Below are positions 1 through 7,300 of a stretch of DNA of 57,162 nt, piece by piece. The stretch is from NCBI RefSeq assembly GCF_002252755.1, contig NZ_NHOY01000020.1:1-57162 (forward strand), read 5' to 3'. Made by a program: the position numbers and the translations under genes. The notes below the pieces were generated by a model that saw only the letters and a program-made list of their open reading frames with translations, was not told the origin of the DNA and did no database searches. Source of the DNA: Halorubrum sp. Hd13. GTDB lineage: Archaea > Halobacteriota > Halobacteria > Halobacteriales > Haloferacaceae. Numbering within the stretch: the first letter of the stretch is position 1; each line of letters opens with the position of its first letter.

Positions 1-262
1 CGAGGCTGGGGAGGTGTGAGGCTGCGGTGTGGTTGTGGGCGGGTGGGGCTCAAAGGGGCAGTCTCGAGGGCGACGCTTGACGACGCAAGCACCGCAGGAA
101 CGAGCAACGCGAGTGACGAGGAGCGTGGTTCGAGAGAGCTTCGCTCTCTCGTCATCACGAAAGGCGCGGAGCGCCTTTCGAACGACAGCGAGTCACGCGA
201 GCCGTCGCGACTGGGGCTTTGGAGGTGCTCGCCGTCGATCCAGTATGAGCGATTTATAAATG
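1..262 (+). repeat. Dispersed structured repeat, copy 1 (5' end cut by window edge)
   Basis: First of three related elements (others near 8.64-8.94 kb and 13.93-14.29 kb), all in the same orientation. The window opens just after the position of the 12-bp hairpin seen in copies 2 and 3. CAAAG (51-55), GGG (56-58) and CAGTC (59-63) pair with GACTG (209-213), GGG (214-216) and CTTTG (217-221), giving a closing stem with a symmetric GGG/GGG internal loop. The enclosed variable arm holds two private perfect hairpins: GAGAGAGC-TTC-GCTCTCTC near 132-150 and CGAAAGGCGC-GGA-GCGCCTTTCG near 158-180. An ATTTATAA box follows at 252-259. No credible reading frame was found; a structured RNA or RNA-like mobile repeat is the best guess. 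Confidence 0.75.
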
Positions 263-309
263 ACCACTCGGAACGGCCTCACAGCCACCGGACCGACACC
301 ATCGACCGC

Positions 310-1308
310 TTATTTGCCAGTAAGCGCCTCGCTCGCGGGCGCGAAGTCGATCGTCTCTCCCCGACCCGCCTCGCTCGCCCGTTTATAAAGCATATACGCG
401 GCCGCGACCGTCTCGATCCCGGTCCCGCCGGAGTCGAACACGGTGACCTCGTCGTCGCTCGTCCGCCCCGGATGCTCGCCGGCGACGACCTCGCCGAGGT
501 CGGCTGCGACGTGGTCCTCGTCGACGAGCCCCGCCTCGACCGCCGCGAGGAACGAGCCCGCGTCCTGGGTCGCTCGCTCGCGGATGTCGGGGACGTACGT
601 CGCCCGGGCGACCAGCTCGGGCGGGAGCTCGTTCTTCCCCGGCGTGTACTGCCCCATCGCCGTGACGTGGGTGCCGGGCTCGACGTCGGCGTCGTCGACG
701 ACGGGGTCGCTCGCGCTCGTCGCCGTGATCACCACGTCGGCGCCGGCGACCGCCTCGCTCGCGCTCGCGACCGCCGTGACATCTGGCTCGATCCGGTCGG
801 CGAACTCCTCGGCGAACGCCTCGCGGTTCTCGACGGTCGGCGAGAAGACGCGGACCGCCTCGAACTCCCGGACAGTCGCGGTCGTCGCGAGCTGGCCCCG
901 GGCCTGCGCGCCGCTCCCGATCACGGCGACCTCCGTCGCGTCTTGGCGGGCGAGCGCGTCGACCGCCGTCGCTCCCGCGGCGCCCGTCTTAAACGGGTTC
1001 ATCGAGGCGCCGTCGAGCACCGCGAGCGGCTCCCCCGACTCCGCGTCGAACAGCGGGGTCATGAACCACGCGTCGCCCGCGCCGAAGCCCGCGGAGTAGG
1101 TGTACCCGCCCATCGCGCCCGTCTCGGGGAGGATCGCGGCGTACGTCGTCAACATGCCGGGCGGGTCGCGGCTGAGCAGTTTCGTCCGCGGCTCCGCGGC
1201 CGCGCCCTCACCGATCTGACGGTACGCGTCGCGCACGGCGGCGACGTACTCCGCCGGCTCGGCGAGGTCGTCGACGTCCGCGCTCGCGAGGAACAGCGTC
1301 TCGGTCAT
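310..1308 (-). CDS. Ornithine cyclodeaminase / mu-crystallin family NAD(P) enzyme
   Basis: Cytosolic oxidoreductase or cyclodeaminase of the OCD/Mu-crystallin family, 332 residues, which is full length for the family. The Rossmann nucleotide-binding loop is GSGAQARGQ at residues 131-139. The preceding helix motif FKTGAAGATAVDALAR at 106-121 and the Arg-Thr-Lys near residues 41-43 are typical of the substrate pocket. Family members include ornithine cyclodeaminase, archaeal alanine dehydrogenase and ketimine reductase, and the sequence alone does not separate these. It is a single gene, convergent with repeat copy 1, and its ATG lies just beyond a short gap from the next minus-strand gene. Family assignment is confident; the substrate is open. 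Confidence 0.88.
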   Translation of the reverse strand: MTETLFLASADVDDLAEPAEYVAAVRDAYRQIGEGAAAEPRTKLLSRDPPGMLTTYAAILPETGAMGGYTYSAGFGAGDAWFMTPLFDAESGEPLAVLDGASMNPFKTGAAGATAVDALARQDATEVAVIGSGAQARGQLATTATVREFEAVRVFSPTVENREAFAEEFADRIEPDVTAVASASEAVAGADVVITATSASDPVVDDADVEPGTHVTAMGQYTPGKNELPPELVARATYVPDIRERATQDAGSFLAAVEAGLVDEDHVAADLGEVVAGEHPGRTSDDEVTVFDSGGTGIETVAAAYMLYKRASEAGRGETIDFAPASEALTGK

Positions 1309-1417
1309 ACCGCCCCTCTCGGGAGCGGGGAACTAAACCGTGCAGGAAAGCGGCACGGAACGCGGCGGCGCCGATCGACGGTCGCACGGGTCGACCGGCG
1401 TCCCGCTACCGAGCGGG

Positions 1418-1711
1418 TCAGTCGGAACCGCCGGCTCCCGATCGACCGGTCCGCGACCGGCCGGTCCGCGAACGGTCGACCGTCCGGTCGATCGAGTCGC
1501 CGGCCGACTCGTCGCGAGGGCGATCGGCCTCCCCGGGGACGCCGGTGACCGGGTTCCGGACGAACATCGCGTGGAACATGACGCCCCCCGCGACGAGGGC
1601 GCCCCCGGGAAGCGCGGCCGTCAACGACAGTCCGACCAGGTTCAGGACGGCGGTCACACCGATCAACGCGGCCGGAATAAGCCCGAGGACGTAGTCGTAG
1701 TACCCAGTCAT
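1418..1711 (-). CDS. Small two-helix membrane protein
   Basis: A 97-residue protein of unknown function. Residues 7-50 hold two hydrophobic segments, roughly 7-28 and 33-50. After them comes a hydrophilic tail (about 55-97) rich in Arg, Asp, Ser and Gly, with a repeated Arg-Thr-Gly-Arg-Ser pattern. It is therefore probably a membrane anchor with a charged cytoplasmic tail. An AT-rich stretch just upstream of the ATG (near 1735-1748) could serve as a promoter. The repetitive tail looks like slippage in GC-rich DNA, so the true C-terminus may vary between strains. No family was recognised. Confidence 0.6.
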   Translation of the reverse strand: MTGYYDYVLGLIPAALIGVTAVLNLVGLSLTAALPGGALVAGGVMFHAMFVRNPVTGVPGEADRPRDESAGDSIDRTVDRSRTGRSRTGRSGAGGSD

Positions 1712-1948
1712 ACTCTACCACGATCTACGACAAAATCACTATTAAATTTTTCTCAGGGTTCGGCGTGACACCTTCGCTGATCATCTTGAAGCTGTGCATA
1801 AGTTATGGAAATCATCACCGCGGCAGACGCGGGCCGGCGAACCGCCGATCCGGCGGCTTTCGGACCGGGTTCGAGGCGGTCGGAGAAGCGACGGAATCGG
1901 ACTGAGAAGGGGATCGGGGCGCGGCGGTCGAACCGCCGGGGCGCGTCT

Positions 1949-2359
1949 CTATCGGAGCTTGAAGTACAGGGCGCGCCAGCCGCCGAGGAACGCCGACCCC
2001 GCCACGAGCATGACGACGGCGAAGCTCAGTTCGGCGCCGCCGCGGAAGACGAACGCGCGGAGCCCGAGTCCGACGACGGCGGCCGGGATCCACGACCGGA
2101 TCGCGAGCGGCACCGACGACTTCGCCGTCTCCGCGGCGCCGGCGGAGTACGCGCCGACGACCGGCGCGATCAGGGCCCAGGCGATCAGGAACGGCGCGTA
2201 GACGCCGGGCAGGTACAGCGGGTTCGCCGTGAGGAACTCGACCGAGGTGTGGTTCAGCGTCCCGATGGTCAACATGACGATCAGCGCGATCAGGTCGCCG
2301 ACTAGGAGCGGCGCGGCGGCGCGGTCGAGGCGATTCGAGAGGAACGACGAGTCGGCCAT
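1949..2359 (-). CDS. DUF3054 family membrane protein
   Basis: Small integral membrane protein with four predicted hydrophobic helices, consistent with the DUF3054 family, which is common in haloarchaea and actinobacteria and has no known function. The ATG at 2359 is preferred over an in-frame GTG nine bases upstream, because ATG-Ala-Asp-Ser is a normal haloarchaeal start. The Leu-Pro-Gly-Val-Tyr-Ala-Pro-Phe segment in helix 2 and the Arg-Ser-Trp-Ile-Pro segment before helix 3 fit the family as recalled. It sits alone between glyA and the two-helix protein, all on the same strand, with gaps of over 100 bases, so it is probably transcribed separately. Confidence 0.75.
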   Translation of the reverse strand: MADSSFLSNRLDRAAAPLLVGDLIALIVMLTIGTLNHTSVEFLTANPLYLPGVYAPFLIAWALIAPVVGAYSAGAAETAKSSVPLAIRSWIPAAVVGLGLRAFVFRGGAELSFAVVMLVAGSAFLGGWRALYFKLR

Positions 2360-2490
2360 GCCGACCACTCCGCGGCGCCCCTACTTTGTACGCACGGATT
2401 CGGTCGGGCGGTCGCCGCGCCGGCGAGCGTCGCCCGCCGACCGCCACATCGCCCGCCGACCGCCGTGTCGCCCGCCGCCCGCCGCGTCGT

Positions 2491-3738
2491 CTACTCGTAC
2501 AGCGGGTGCTCCTCGCAGAGCTCGACGACCCGCTCGCCGACCTCGTAGATGACGTCGTCGCTGTCGACCTCGTCGACGACGCGGTAGATGAGGTCGCCGA
2601 CCTCCTCGATCGCCGCCTCGTCGAACCCGCGGGTCGTGAGCCCGGCGGTCCCCGCGCGGATCCCCGAGGGGTTGAACGGCGAGCGCGTCTCGCCGGGGAC
2701 GGTGTTCCCGTTGAGCACGATGTTCGCGGCCGCCAGCGCGTCCTCGGCGTCGCCGCCCGGCAGGTCCGGGTGCGAGTCGCGGAGGTCGACCAACACGAGG
2801 TGGTTGTCGGTGCCGCCGGAGACCAGGGAGAGGCCGTGGCCCTGAAGCGTCTCGGCGAGGGTCTCGGCGTTGTCGACGACCCGTCGCGCGTACTCCTCGA
2901 ACTCGGGTTCGAGCGCCTCCTTGAACCCCACCGCCTTGCCGGCGACGTTGTGCATGAGCGGACCGCCCTGCCCGCCGGGGAACACCGCCTTGTCGATGTC
3001 GTCGGCGTGCTCCGCGTCGCACATCACGATCCCGCCGCGGCCGGCCCGGATCGTCTTGTGGGTCGAGCCGGTGACGAAGTCCGCGACGCCGACCGGCGAG
3101 GGGTGGACGCCGGCGGCGACGAGCCCGGTGATGTGCGCGATGTCGGCGAGGTGATAGGCGTCGACCGCGTCGGCCGCGGCCTGGATCTCCTCCCAGTCGA
3201 CGGTGCGCGGGTACGCGGAGTAGCCGGAGACCACGATGTCGGGCTCGAACTCCTCGGCCGTCTCGCGGAGGTCCTCGTAGTCGATGTACCCGGTCTCGGG
3301 GTCGACCTCGTACTGCTCGACATCGTACATCTGCCCGGTGAAGTTCGCGGGGTGACCGTGCGAGAGGTGACCGCCGTGGCTCAGCTCCAGCGAGAGGATC
3401 TTGTCGCCCGGGTCGAGCGTCGCGTAGTACACCGCCTGGTTCGCCTGCGTCCCGGAATGGGGCTGGACGTTGACGTGCTCGGCGCCCCACAGCTCCTTCG
3501 CGCGCTCGATCGCGAGCTCCTCGACCTCGTCGGCGTACTCGCAGCCGGCGTAGTAGCGCTCACCGGGGTACCCCTCGGCGTACTTGTTCGTGAGGACGCT
3601 CCCCTGCGCCTCAAGCACCGCCTCGCTGACGTGGTTCTCGCTGGCGATCATCGCGAGCGTCTGTTCCTGTCTGTCGCGCTCGCCGGCCAGCGCGTCGGCG
3701 ACCACCGGATCGACCTCTCGGACGTGCTCGTTGTCCAT
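2491..3738 (-). CDS. glyA: Serine hydroxymethyltransferase
   Basis: PLP enzyme that interconverts serine and glycine and feeds one-carbon units to the folate pool. It has 415 residues, normal for archaeal and bacterial SHMT. The pyridoxal-phosphate lysine is Lys228 in TGSTHKTIRAGRGG (223-236). The Asp-x-x-His that stacks on the cofactor is LADIAH at 198-203, and the N-terminal motif NKYAEGYPGERYY at 51-63 is typical. A promoter-like ATTAAT sits on the minus strand about 30 bases upstream (3764-3770), suggesting a leaderless or short-leader transcript. The plus-strand reading frames over this gene are GC-driven shadows. The assignment is very secure. Confidence 0.97.
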   Translation of the reverse strand: MDNEHVREVDPVVADALAGERDRQEQTLAMIASENHVSEAVLEAQGSVLTNKYAEGYPGERYYAGCEYADEVEELAIERAKELWGAEHVNVQPHSGTQANQAVYYATLDPGDKILSLELSHGGHLSHGHPANFTGQMYDVEQYEVDPETGYIDYEDLRETAEEFEPDIVVSGYSAYPRTVDWEEIQAAADAVDAYHLADIAHITGLVAAGVHPSPVGVADFVTGSTHKTIRAGRGGIVMCDAEHADDIDKAVFPGGQGGPLMHNVAGKAVGFKEALEPEFEEYARRVVDNAETLAETLQGHGLSLVSGGTDNHLVLVDLRDSHPDLPGGDAEDALAAANIVLNGNTVPGETRSPFNPSGIRAGTAGLTTRGFDEAAIEEVGDLIYRVVDEVDSDDVIYEVGERVVELCEEHPLYE

Positions 3739-4110
3739 GTACGAATGCCGGTGCGATCGCGCATTAATCCTTCCGTCGCGGCGTCGCTTTCGCGGCTCCC
3801 GGGACGGCGTCTCCGCCCCCCACTCCGTCGGACCCGCGATTCCCGCTCCGCCGCGCCCGCGATCCTCGCTCCGCGGGGCCCGCGATCCCCGCTCCGCCGC
3901 GCCCGCGATCCTCGCTCCGCGGGGCCCGCGATCCCCGCTCCGCCGCTCTCGGGTCTCTCGCTCGGCCGGACCCGCGACCCGCTCGCCGTTTCGCCCGCGC
4001 CCGCGGCGACCCGTTCCGCCGCCCGATCCCGAGCCAGATCGCTGAATCCGCCGTTTTCGGCCGTTTTGGCGGCTGAAAACCCGTTGTTCACTCCTCCAAT
4101 CCCGTTAATA
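3739..4110. other. GC-rich intergenic stretch, no gene
   Basis: Roughly 370 bases between divergent glyA and the TbsP-like gene. It contains the glyA promoter at its left end, a 23-bp tandem repeat in the middle and the downstream promoter at its right end. A long minus-strand reading frame crosses it, but it is made of the repeat (Arg/Gly/Ala/Ser-rich), runs into glyA in the wrong frame and has no family resemblance, so it is not called. Confidence 0.6.
3832..3946. repeat. 23-bp tandem repeat, five units
   Basis: Units begin at 3832, 3855, 3878, 3901 and 3924. Each reads GCCCGCGATCCCCGCTCCGC plus three bases, with units 2 and 4 carrying CT instead of CC after GATC and GGG instead of CGC at the end. 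The alternation suggests that a 46-bp pair was duplicated. Spacing is continuous with no unique spacers, so this is not a CRISPR array. Confidence 0.85.
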
Positions 4111-4120
4111 TTAAATAGAT
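4108..4120 (+). promoter_or_regulatory. TATA box of TbsP-like regulator gene
   Basis: AT-rich core ATATTAAATA centred about 30 bases before the ATG at 4146, in an otherwise GC-rich stretch. The spacing puts the transcript start at or very near the ATG, so the message is probably leaderless. Confidence 0.65.
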
Positions 4121-4145
4121 ATCTGGCTTTTATCCGGGAAGATAG

Positions 4146-4952
4146 ATGGTGTCGAATTTACTGGAGACGGACGTCGAGAACGTCCTCGACACGGCGTTCG
4201 CCGGCGACGACGACGAGCTCCTCGTCGTCGACCCGTCCGCGGAGACGATCGTATCGCTCGTCGAGGCGGCGACCGGCCGAGACGACTTACCGACCCTGTC
4301 GATGCTGGCGGACGAACGCACGCTGAAGGCGGTGACGGACGACTTCCTCGTCGCGTCGAAGGCCGCCGACCTCGTCGCCGACGGGTCGCTCGGGCTCCGC
4401 GTGCTCTCCGCCGACGTCGACAACGCGCTGTTCGTCTCCCCGTCGCGAGTCGTGGTCCTCGTGAGCGCCGGCGAGCACGTCGCCGCGCTCTCGACCGAGG
4501 AGGACGACTTCGTCGACGAGGTGTTCGCGACGCACCGCGACGCCTTCGAGGCGGCCGAGACGTACGGGCTCCGGACTCCGGCGCTCAGCCGCGTCCGCGA
4601 GACGATGGCCGCCGAGATCGGCGAGGCCACCCGCGACGACTTCGACGCCGTCCTCGCGTCGATGGAGTCGGCGGACGCCGCGCTCGACGAGGTGACCGTC
4701 TCGCTGCTCGTCGCCGCGAAGAACGACGTCCTCCTCTACGACATCTCGAAGTGGGGCGAGGACGTCGGGATCGCCTCGAAGGCGACGTTCTCCCGGACGA
4801 AGACCCGACTGGAGGACCTCGGTATCATCGACACCGAGAAGGTCCCGATCGACGTCGGTCGACCCCGCCTCCGGCTCAAGCTCGGCGACGAGCGGCTCCA
4901 CGGCGTCGACGCCGACGAGCTCGCGGCGGTCGCGAGCGACCTGATGGCGTAA
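4146..4952 (+). CDS. TbsP-like transcriptional regulator (DUF5821)
   Basis: A 268-residue haloarchaeal DNA-binding regulator. Residues 1-150 form an alpha/beta N-terminal domain. Residues about 184-248 form a winged helix, with SKATFSRTKTRLEDLGIID (211-229) as the recognition-helix region and VPIDVGRPRLRLKL as the wing. The order and wording match, as recalled, the TbsP/DUF5821 family, which acts with TrmB on glucose-responsive metabolism in haloarchaea. The family name was not checked by search. It is expressed from its own TATA box and stands alone. The target genes are unknown here; its neighbour glyA is divergent and could share control. Confidence 0.75.
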   Translation: MVSNLLETDVENVLDTAFAGDDDELLVVDPSAETIVSLVEAATGRDDLPTLSMLADERTLKAVTDDFLVASKAADLVADGSLGLRVLSADVDNALFVSPSRVVVLVSAGEHVAALSTEEDDFVDEVFATHRDAFEAAETYGLRTPALSRVRETMAAEIGEATRDDFDAVLASMESADAALDEVTVSLLVAAKNDVLLYDISKWGEDVGIASKATFSRTKTRLEDLGIIDTEKVPIDVGRPRLRLKLGDERLHGVDADELAAVASDLMA

Positions 4953-5022
4953 CCGGGACACCGTCTCCGCCCGCGACGCTCCTACCCGCGGCTTTTTTTC
5001 GCTCCTTCGCGTCGACCGGGAC

Positions 5023-6714
5023 ATGGACATCGGACTTGTCGGCGAGGGGCCCGCGGTCGACGCCGTCGCGACCGCGCTCGGTGACGTCGACGTGAACGTG
5101 ATGCCGGTCGAGCCGGGGCTGCTGGACGGCTTCGACCTCGCGGTCGTGGTCGACACCGCCGGGTCGGACGCGTTCGCGGCCGCGAACGACGCCCTCGACC
5201 GATGGGTCGGGATCGAGGTCGGCGGCGTCGGCGGCGTCCCGCTCGCCGACGTCGACGCCGCGGTGACCGTCTTCGGCGAGGCCTGCTACGACTGCCTCCG
5301 AGCCAGGGTCGCGAGCGGCGGCGCGGAGCCGGCGGACGCCACCCAGGGCCGCCGGTCGGCGGTGCGCTACGCCGGCGCGCTGGCCGGGCGCCGCGTCATC
5401 CGGCTGCTCGCCGGCGACCCGGTCGCCGACACGGTCGTCGAGGTGCCGGGCCCGGAGCGGACGCTCCTCCCGGCCCCCGGCTGCGACTGCGGCGACGCCC
5501 CCGGCGACGTGCTCCCGCGGGAGCACGCGGACCGCGCCCTCGACGACTCGATCGACCGCGCCGAGCGGGCGGTCGACCCTCGGATCGGCGCGCTCTCGGA
5601 GGTGGGCGAGCGTGAGTCGTTCCCGGTGCCGTACTACGTCGCGCGCGTCGCCGACACGACGCCGTTCTCCGACGCGCGGGCCGCCGAGTTCGGCGGCGGC
5701 GTCGACGCCGGCTGGGACGCGGCGTTCATGAAGGCGCTCGGCGAGGGGTTAGAGCGGTACGCGGCGGGCGTCTACCGCGAGTCGGCGTTCACGCGCGCGC
5801 CGGCAGCGAACGTCCCGAACCCGGTGCCGCCGGACGCGTTCGTCCGTCCCGACGACGCCGAGCCGTACGACCGCGACGACGCCCTCGCGTGGGTGACCGG
5901 CGAGGCCCTCGCGACCGGCGAGCCAGCGAGCCTCCCGGCGGAGTTCGTGCAGTTCCCGCCGCCGGAGCGCCGGTACCGGCCCGCGATCACGACCGGGCTC
6001 GGCCTGGGGAACTCCGGCCCGGAGGCCGCGCTGTCTGGGCTGTACGAGGCGATCGAGCGCGACGCGACGATGACGAGCTGGTACTCGACGACGGAGCCGC
6101 TCGGGCTGGAGGTCGAGGACGCGACGTTCGCCGAGCTGGAGAAGCGCGCGCGGGCCGAGTCGCTCGCGGTGACGCCGCTGCTCGTGACGACCGACGTCGA
6201 CGTGCCCGTCGTCGCCGTCGGGGTCCACCGCGACGGCGACTGGCCCCGGTTCGCGGCCGGCTCGGGCGCCGACCTCGACCCGGTCGCCGCGGCCCGGAGC
6301 GCGCTCGCGGAGGCGCTCCAGAACTGGACGGAGCTCCGGTCGATGGGACCGGAGGCGGCCGCGGAGGAGGGCGCCGCGATCGGACACCACGCCGACTTCC
6401 CGGCGGAGACGCGGGCGTTCTTCGACCCGGACGCGAGCGTCTCCGCCGACGCGCTCGGCGAGCCGGAGCTCTCCGGGACCCCGGAGCTGGAGGCCGTCGT
6501 CGACCGCGTCGAGACGGCTGGACCGGAACCGTACGTCGCCCGGATCACGACGCGGGACCTCGCCGGGATGGGGTTCGAGGCGGTCCGGGTGCTGGTCCCG
6601 GGCGCGCAGCCCCTGTTCACCGGCGAGCCCTTCTTCGGCGACCGCGCCCGCGACGTGCCCCGGTCGATGGGGTTCGAGCCCGACCTGGATCGGACGTACC
6701 ACCCGTTCCCGTAG
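5023..6714 (+). CDS. YcaO-domain protein with Cys-rich N-terminal domain
   Basis: A 563-residue ATP-using YcaO-family enzyme. YcaO domains phosphorylate a backbone amide to make azolines, thioamides or amidines, or help S12 methylthiolation. The catalytic part runs from about residue 175 to the end. ATP and metal motifs are ALGEGLERYAAG (238-249) and LYEAIERDA (340-348), with AARSALAEALQNW later, and the chain ends His-Pro-Phe-Pro, like the proline-rich tail of azoline-forming members. Residues 1-160 hold Cys88-x-x-Cys91 and Cys154-x-Cys156, resembling the zinc site of cyclodehydratase partner domains. No precursor peptide, dehydrogenase, TfuA or radical-SAM gene lies nearby, so the substrate is unknown. 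Confidence 0.85.
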   Translation: MDIGLVGEGPAVDAVATALGDVDVNVMPVEPGLLDGFDLAVVVDTAGSDAFAAANDALDRWVGIEVGGVGGVPLADVDAAVTVFGEACYDCLRARVASGGAEPADATQGRRSAVRYAGALAGRRVIRLLAGDPVADTVVEVPGPERTLLPAPGCDCGDAPGDVLPREHADRALDDSIDRAERAVDPRIGALSEVGERESFPVPYYVARVADTTPFSDARAAEFGGGVDAGWDAAFMKALGEGLERYAAGVYRESAFTRAPAANVPNPVPPDAFVRPDDAEPYDRDDALAWVTGEALATGEPASLPAEFVQFPPPERRYRPAITTGLGLGNSGPEAALSGLYEAIERDATMTSWYSTTEPLGLEVEDATFAELEKRARAESLAVTPLLVTTDVDVPVVAVGVHRDGDWPRFAAGSGADLDPVAAARSALAEALQNWTELRSMGPEAAAEEGAAIGHHADFPAETRAFFDPDASVSADALGEPELSGTPELEAVVDRVETAGPEPYVARITTRDLAGMGFEAVRVLVPGAQPLFTGEPFFGDRARDVPRSMGFEPDLDRTYHPFP

Positions 6715-6725
6715 CCGGCGGCGTC

Positions 6726-6772
6726 GCTTCCGCCGTCCGGCGCTCCGTCTGCTTCCGCCGTCCGGCGCTCCG
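6726..6772. repeat. 22-bp direct repeat, two copies
   Basis: GCTTCCGCCGTCCGGCGCTC plus CG occurs at 6726-6747 and again at 6751-6772, between the YcaO gene and the cupin promoter. It contains a small GC palindrome (CGCCGTCCGGCG) and may aid termination after the YcaO gene, but it is too short to interpret further. Confidence 0.6.
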
Positions 6773-6802
6773 CTCGCCCCCTCCCCGCCTGCCCCACCCG
6801 CC

Positions 6803-6811
6803 CTATTTAAG
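6803..6811 (+). promoter_or_regulatory. TATA box of cupin gene
   Basis: TATTTAAG (6804-6811) lies 25-32 bases before the ATG at 6836. This is textbook spacing for a leaderless haloarchaeal transcript. Confidence 0.75.
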
Positions 6812-6835
6812 TCGGTCCCGGCCGCCGACTCTCTC

Positions 6836-7189
6836 ATGGACGTCGTATCCGACGCGGACGTCGAGGCGGTCGAGGCGGTCGACGACGTGTTCCTCACGCA
6901 GGGCGCGGTCGGCGAGGACACCAGCATCCAGCGGTTCGTCATCGATCCCGGCGCCGAAGTGCCCGAGCACGACCACCCGCACGAGCAGATCGGCGCGGTC
7001 ACCGAGGGTGCGCTCACCTTCGTCGTCGACGGGGAGGAGCTGGTCGTCGAGGCGGGCGACACCTACAGCATCCCCGGAGGCGAGCCGCACGGGGCGCGCA
7101 ACGACGGTGACGAGACGGTCGTGGGGTACGACATCTTCTCGCCGCCCCGCGCGAACCCGGACTGGCAGGAGTCAGTGACCCACGACTGA
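6836..7189 (+). CDS. Cupin-domain protein, 3' end altered by IS insertion
   Basis: Single-domain cupin, 117 residues. The metal-binding motif is PEHDHPHEQ (43-51), giving His45, His47 and Glu50 or Gln51, with the fourth ligand His85 in GGEPHGARN. The fold is a small beta-barrel that often binds a metal and a small ligand; no substrate can be named. The last residues before the stop (Ser-Val-Thr-His-Asp) are encoded by the end of the adjacent TnpB element. The TGA stop falls inside the element's terminal hairpin at 7187-7189. The barrel itself appears complete to ProAspTrpGln, so the protein is probably functional with a replaced tail. Confidence 0.85.
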   Translation: MDVVSDADVEAVEAVDDVFLTQGAVGEDTSIQRFVIDPGAEVPEHDHPHEQIGAVTEGALTFVVDGEELVVEAGDTYSIPGGEPHGARNDGDETVVGYDIFSPPRANPDWQESVTHD

Positions 7190-7300
7190 AGTCGTGGGCT
7201 TGTCAGTGGACTCCCCTTCTGTCGTCGAATTGACGGAGGCGATAAATTCGCCGTTCAGGTTCAGCGTCCCTGACTTCAGCGCACACTGACAGGGTGCGCC
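7172..7300 (-). ncRNA. Candidate omega RNA (guide scaffold) at tnpB 3' end
   Basis: In this element group the guide RNA covers the tnpB 3' end and the right-end hairpin, then continues into flanking DNA as the guide. Here the scaffold would be the minus strand through 7198-7179, and the guide would be read from 7178 downward, i.e. from the cupin 3' end. Placement is by analogy with the family; its start cannot be seen. Confidence 0.4.

Noticed and set aside
3648..4091. Minus-strand frame over the 23-bp repeat
   Set aside because: Translation of repeat units only, overlapping glyA in the wrong frame.
2386..4326. Long plus-strand frame opposite glyA
   Set aside because: Arg/Val/Asp-rich composition with no domain; glyA on the other strand is certain.
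5023..6714. Azole-peptide biosynthetic cluster
   Set aside because: Only the YcaO gene is present; no precursor, dehydrogenase or transporter is adjacent.
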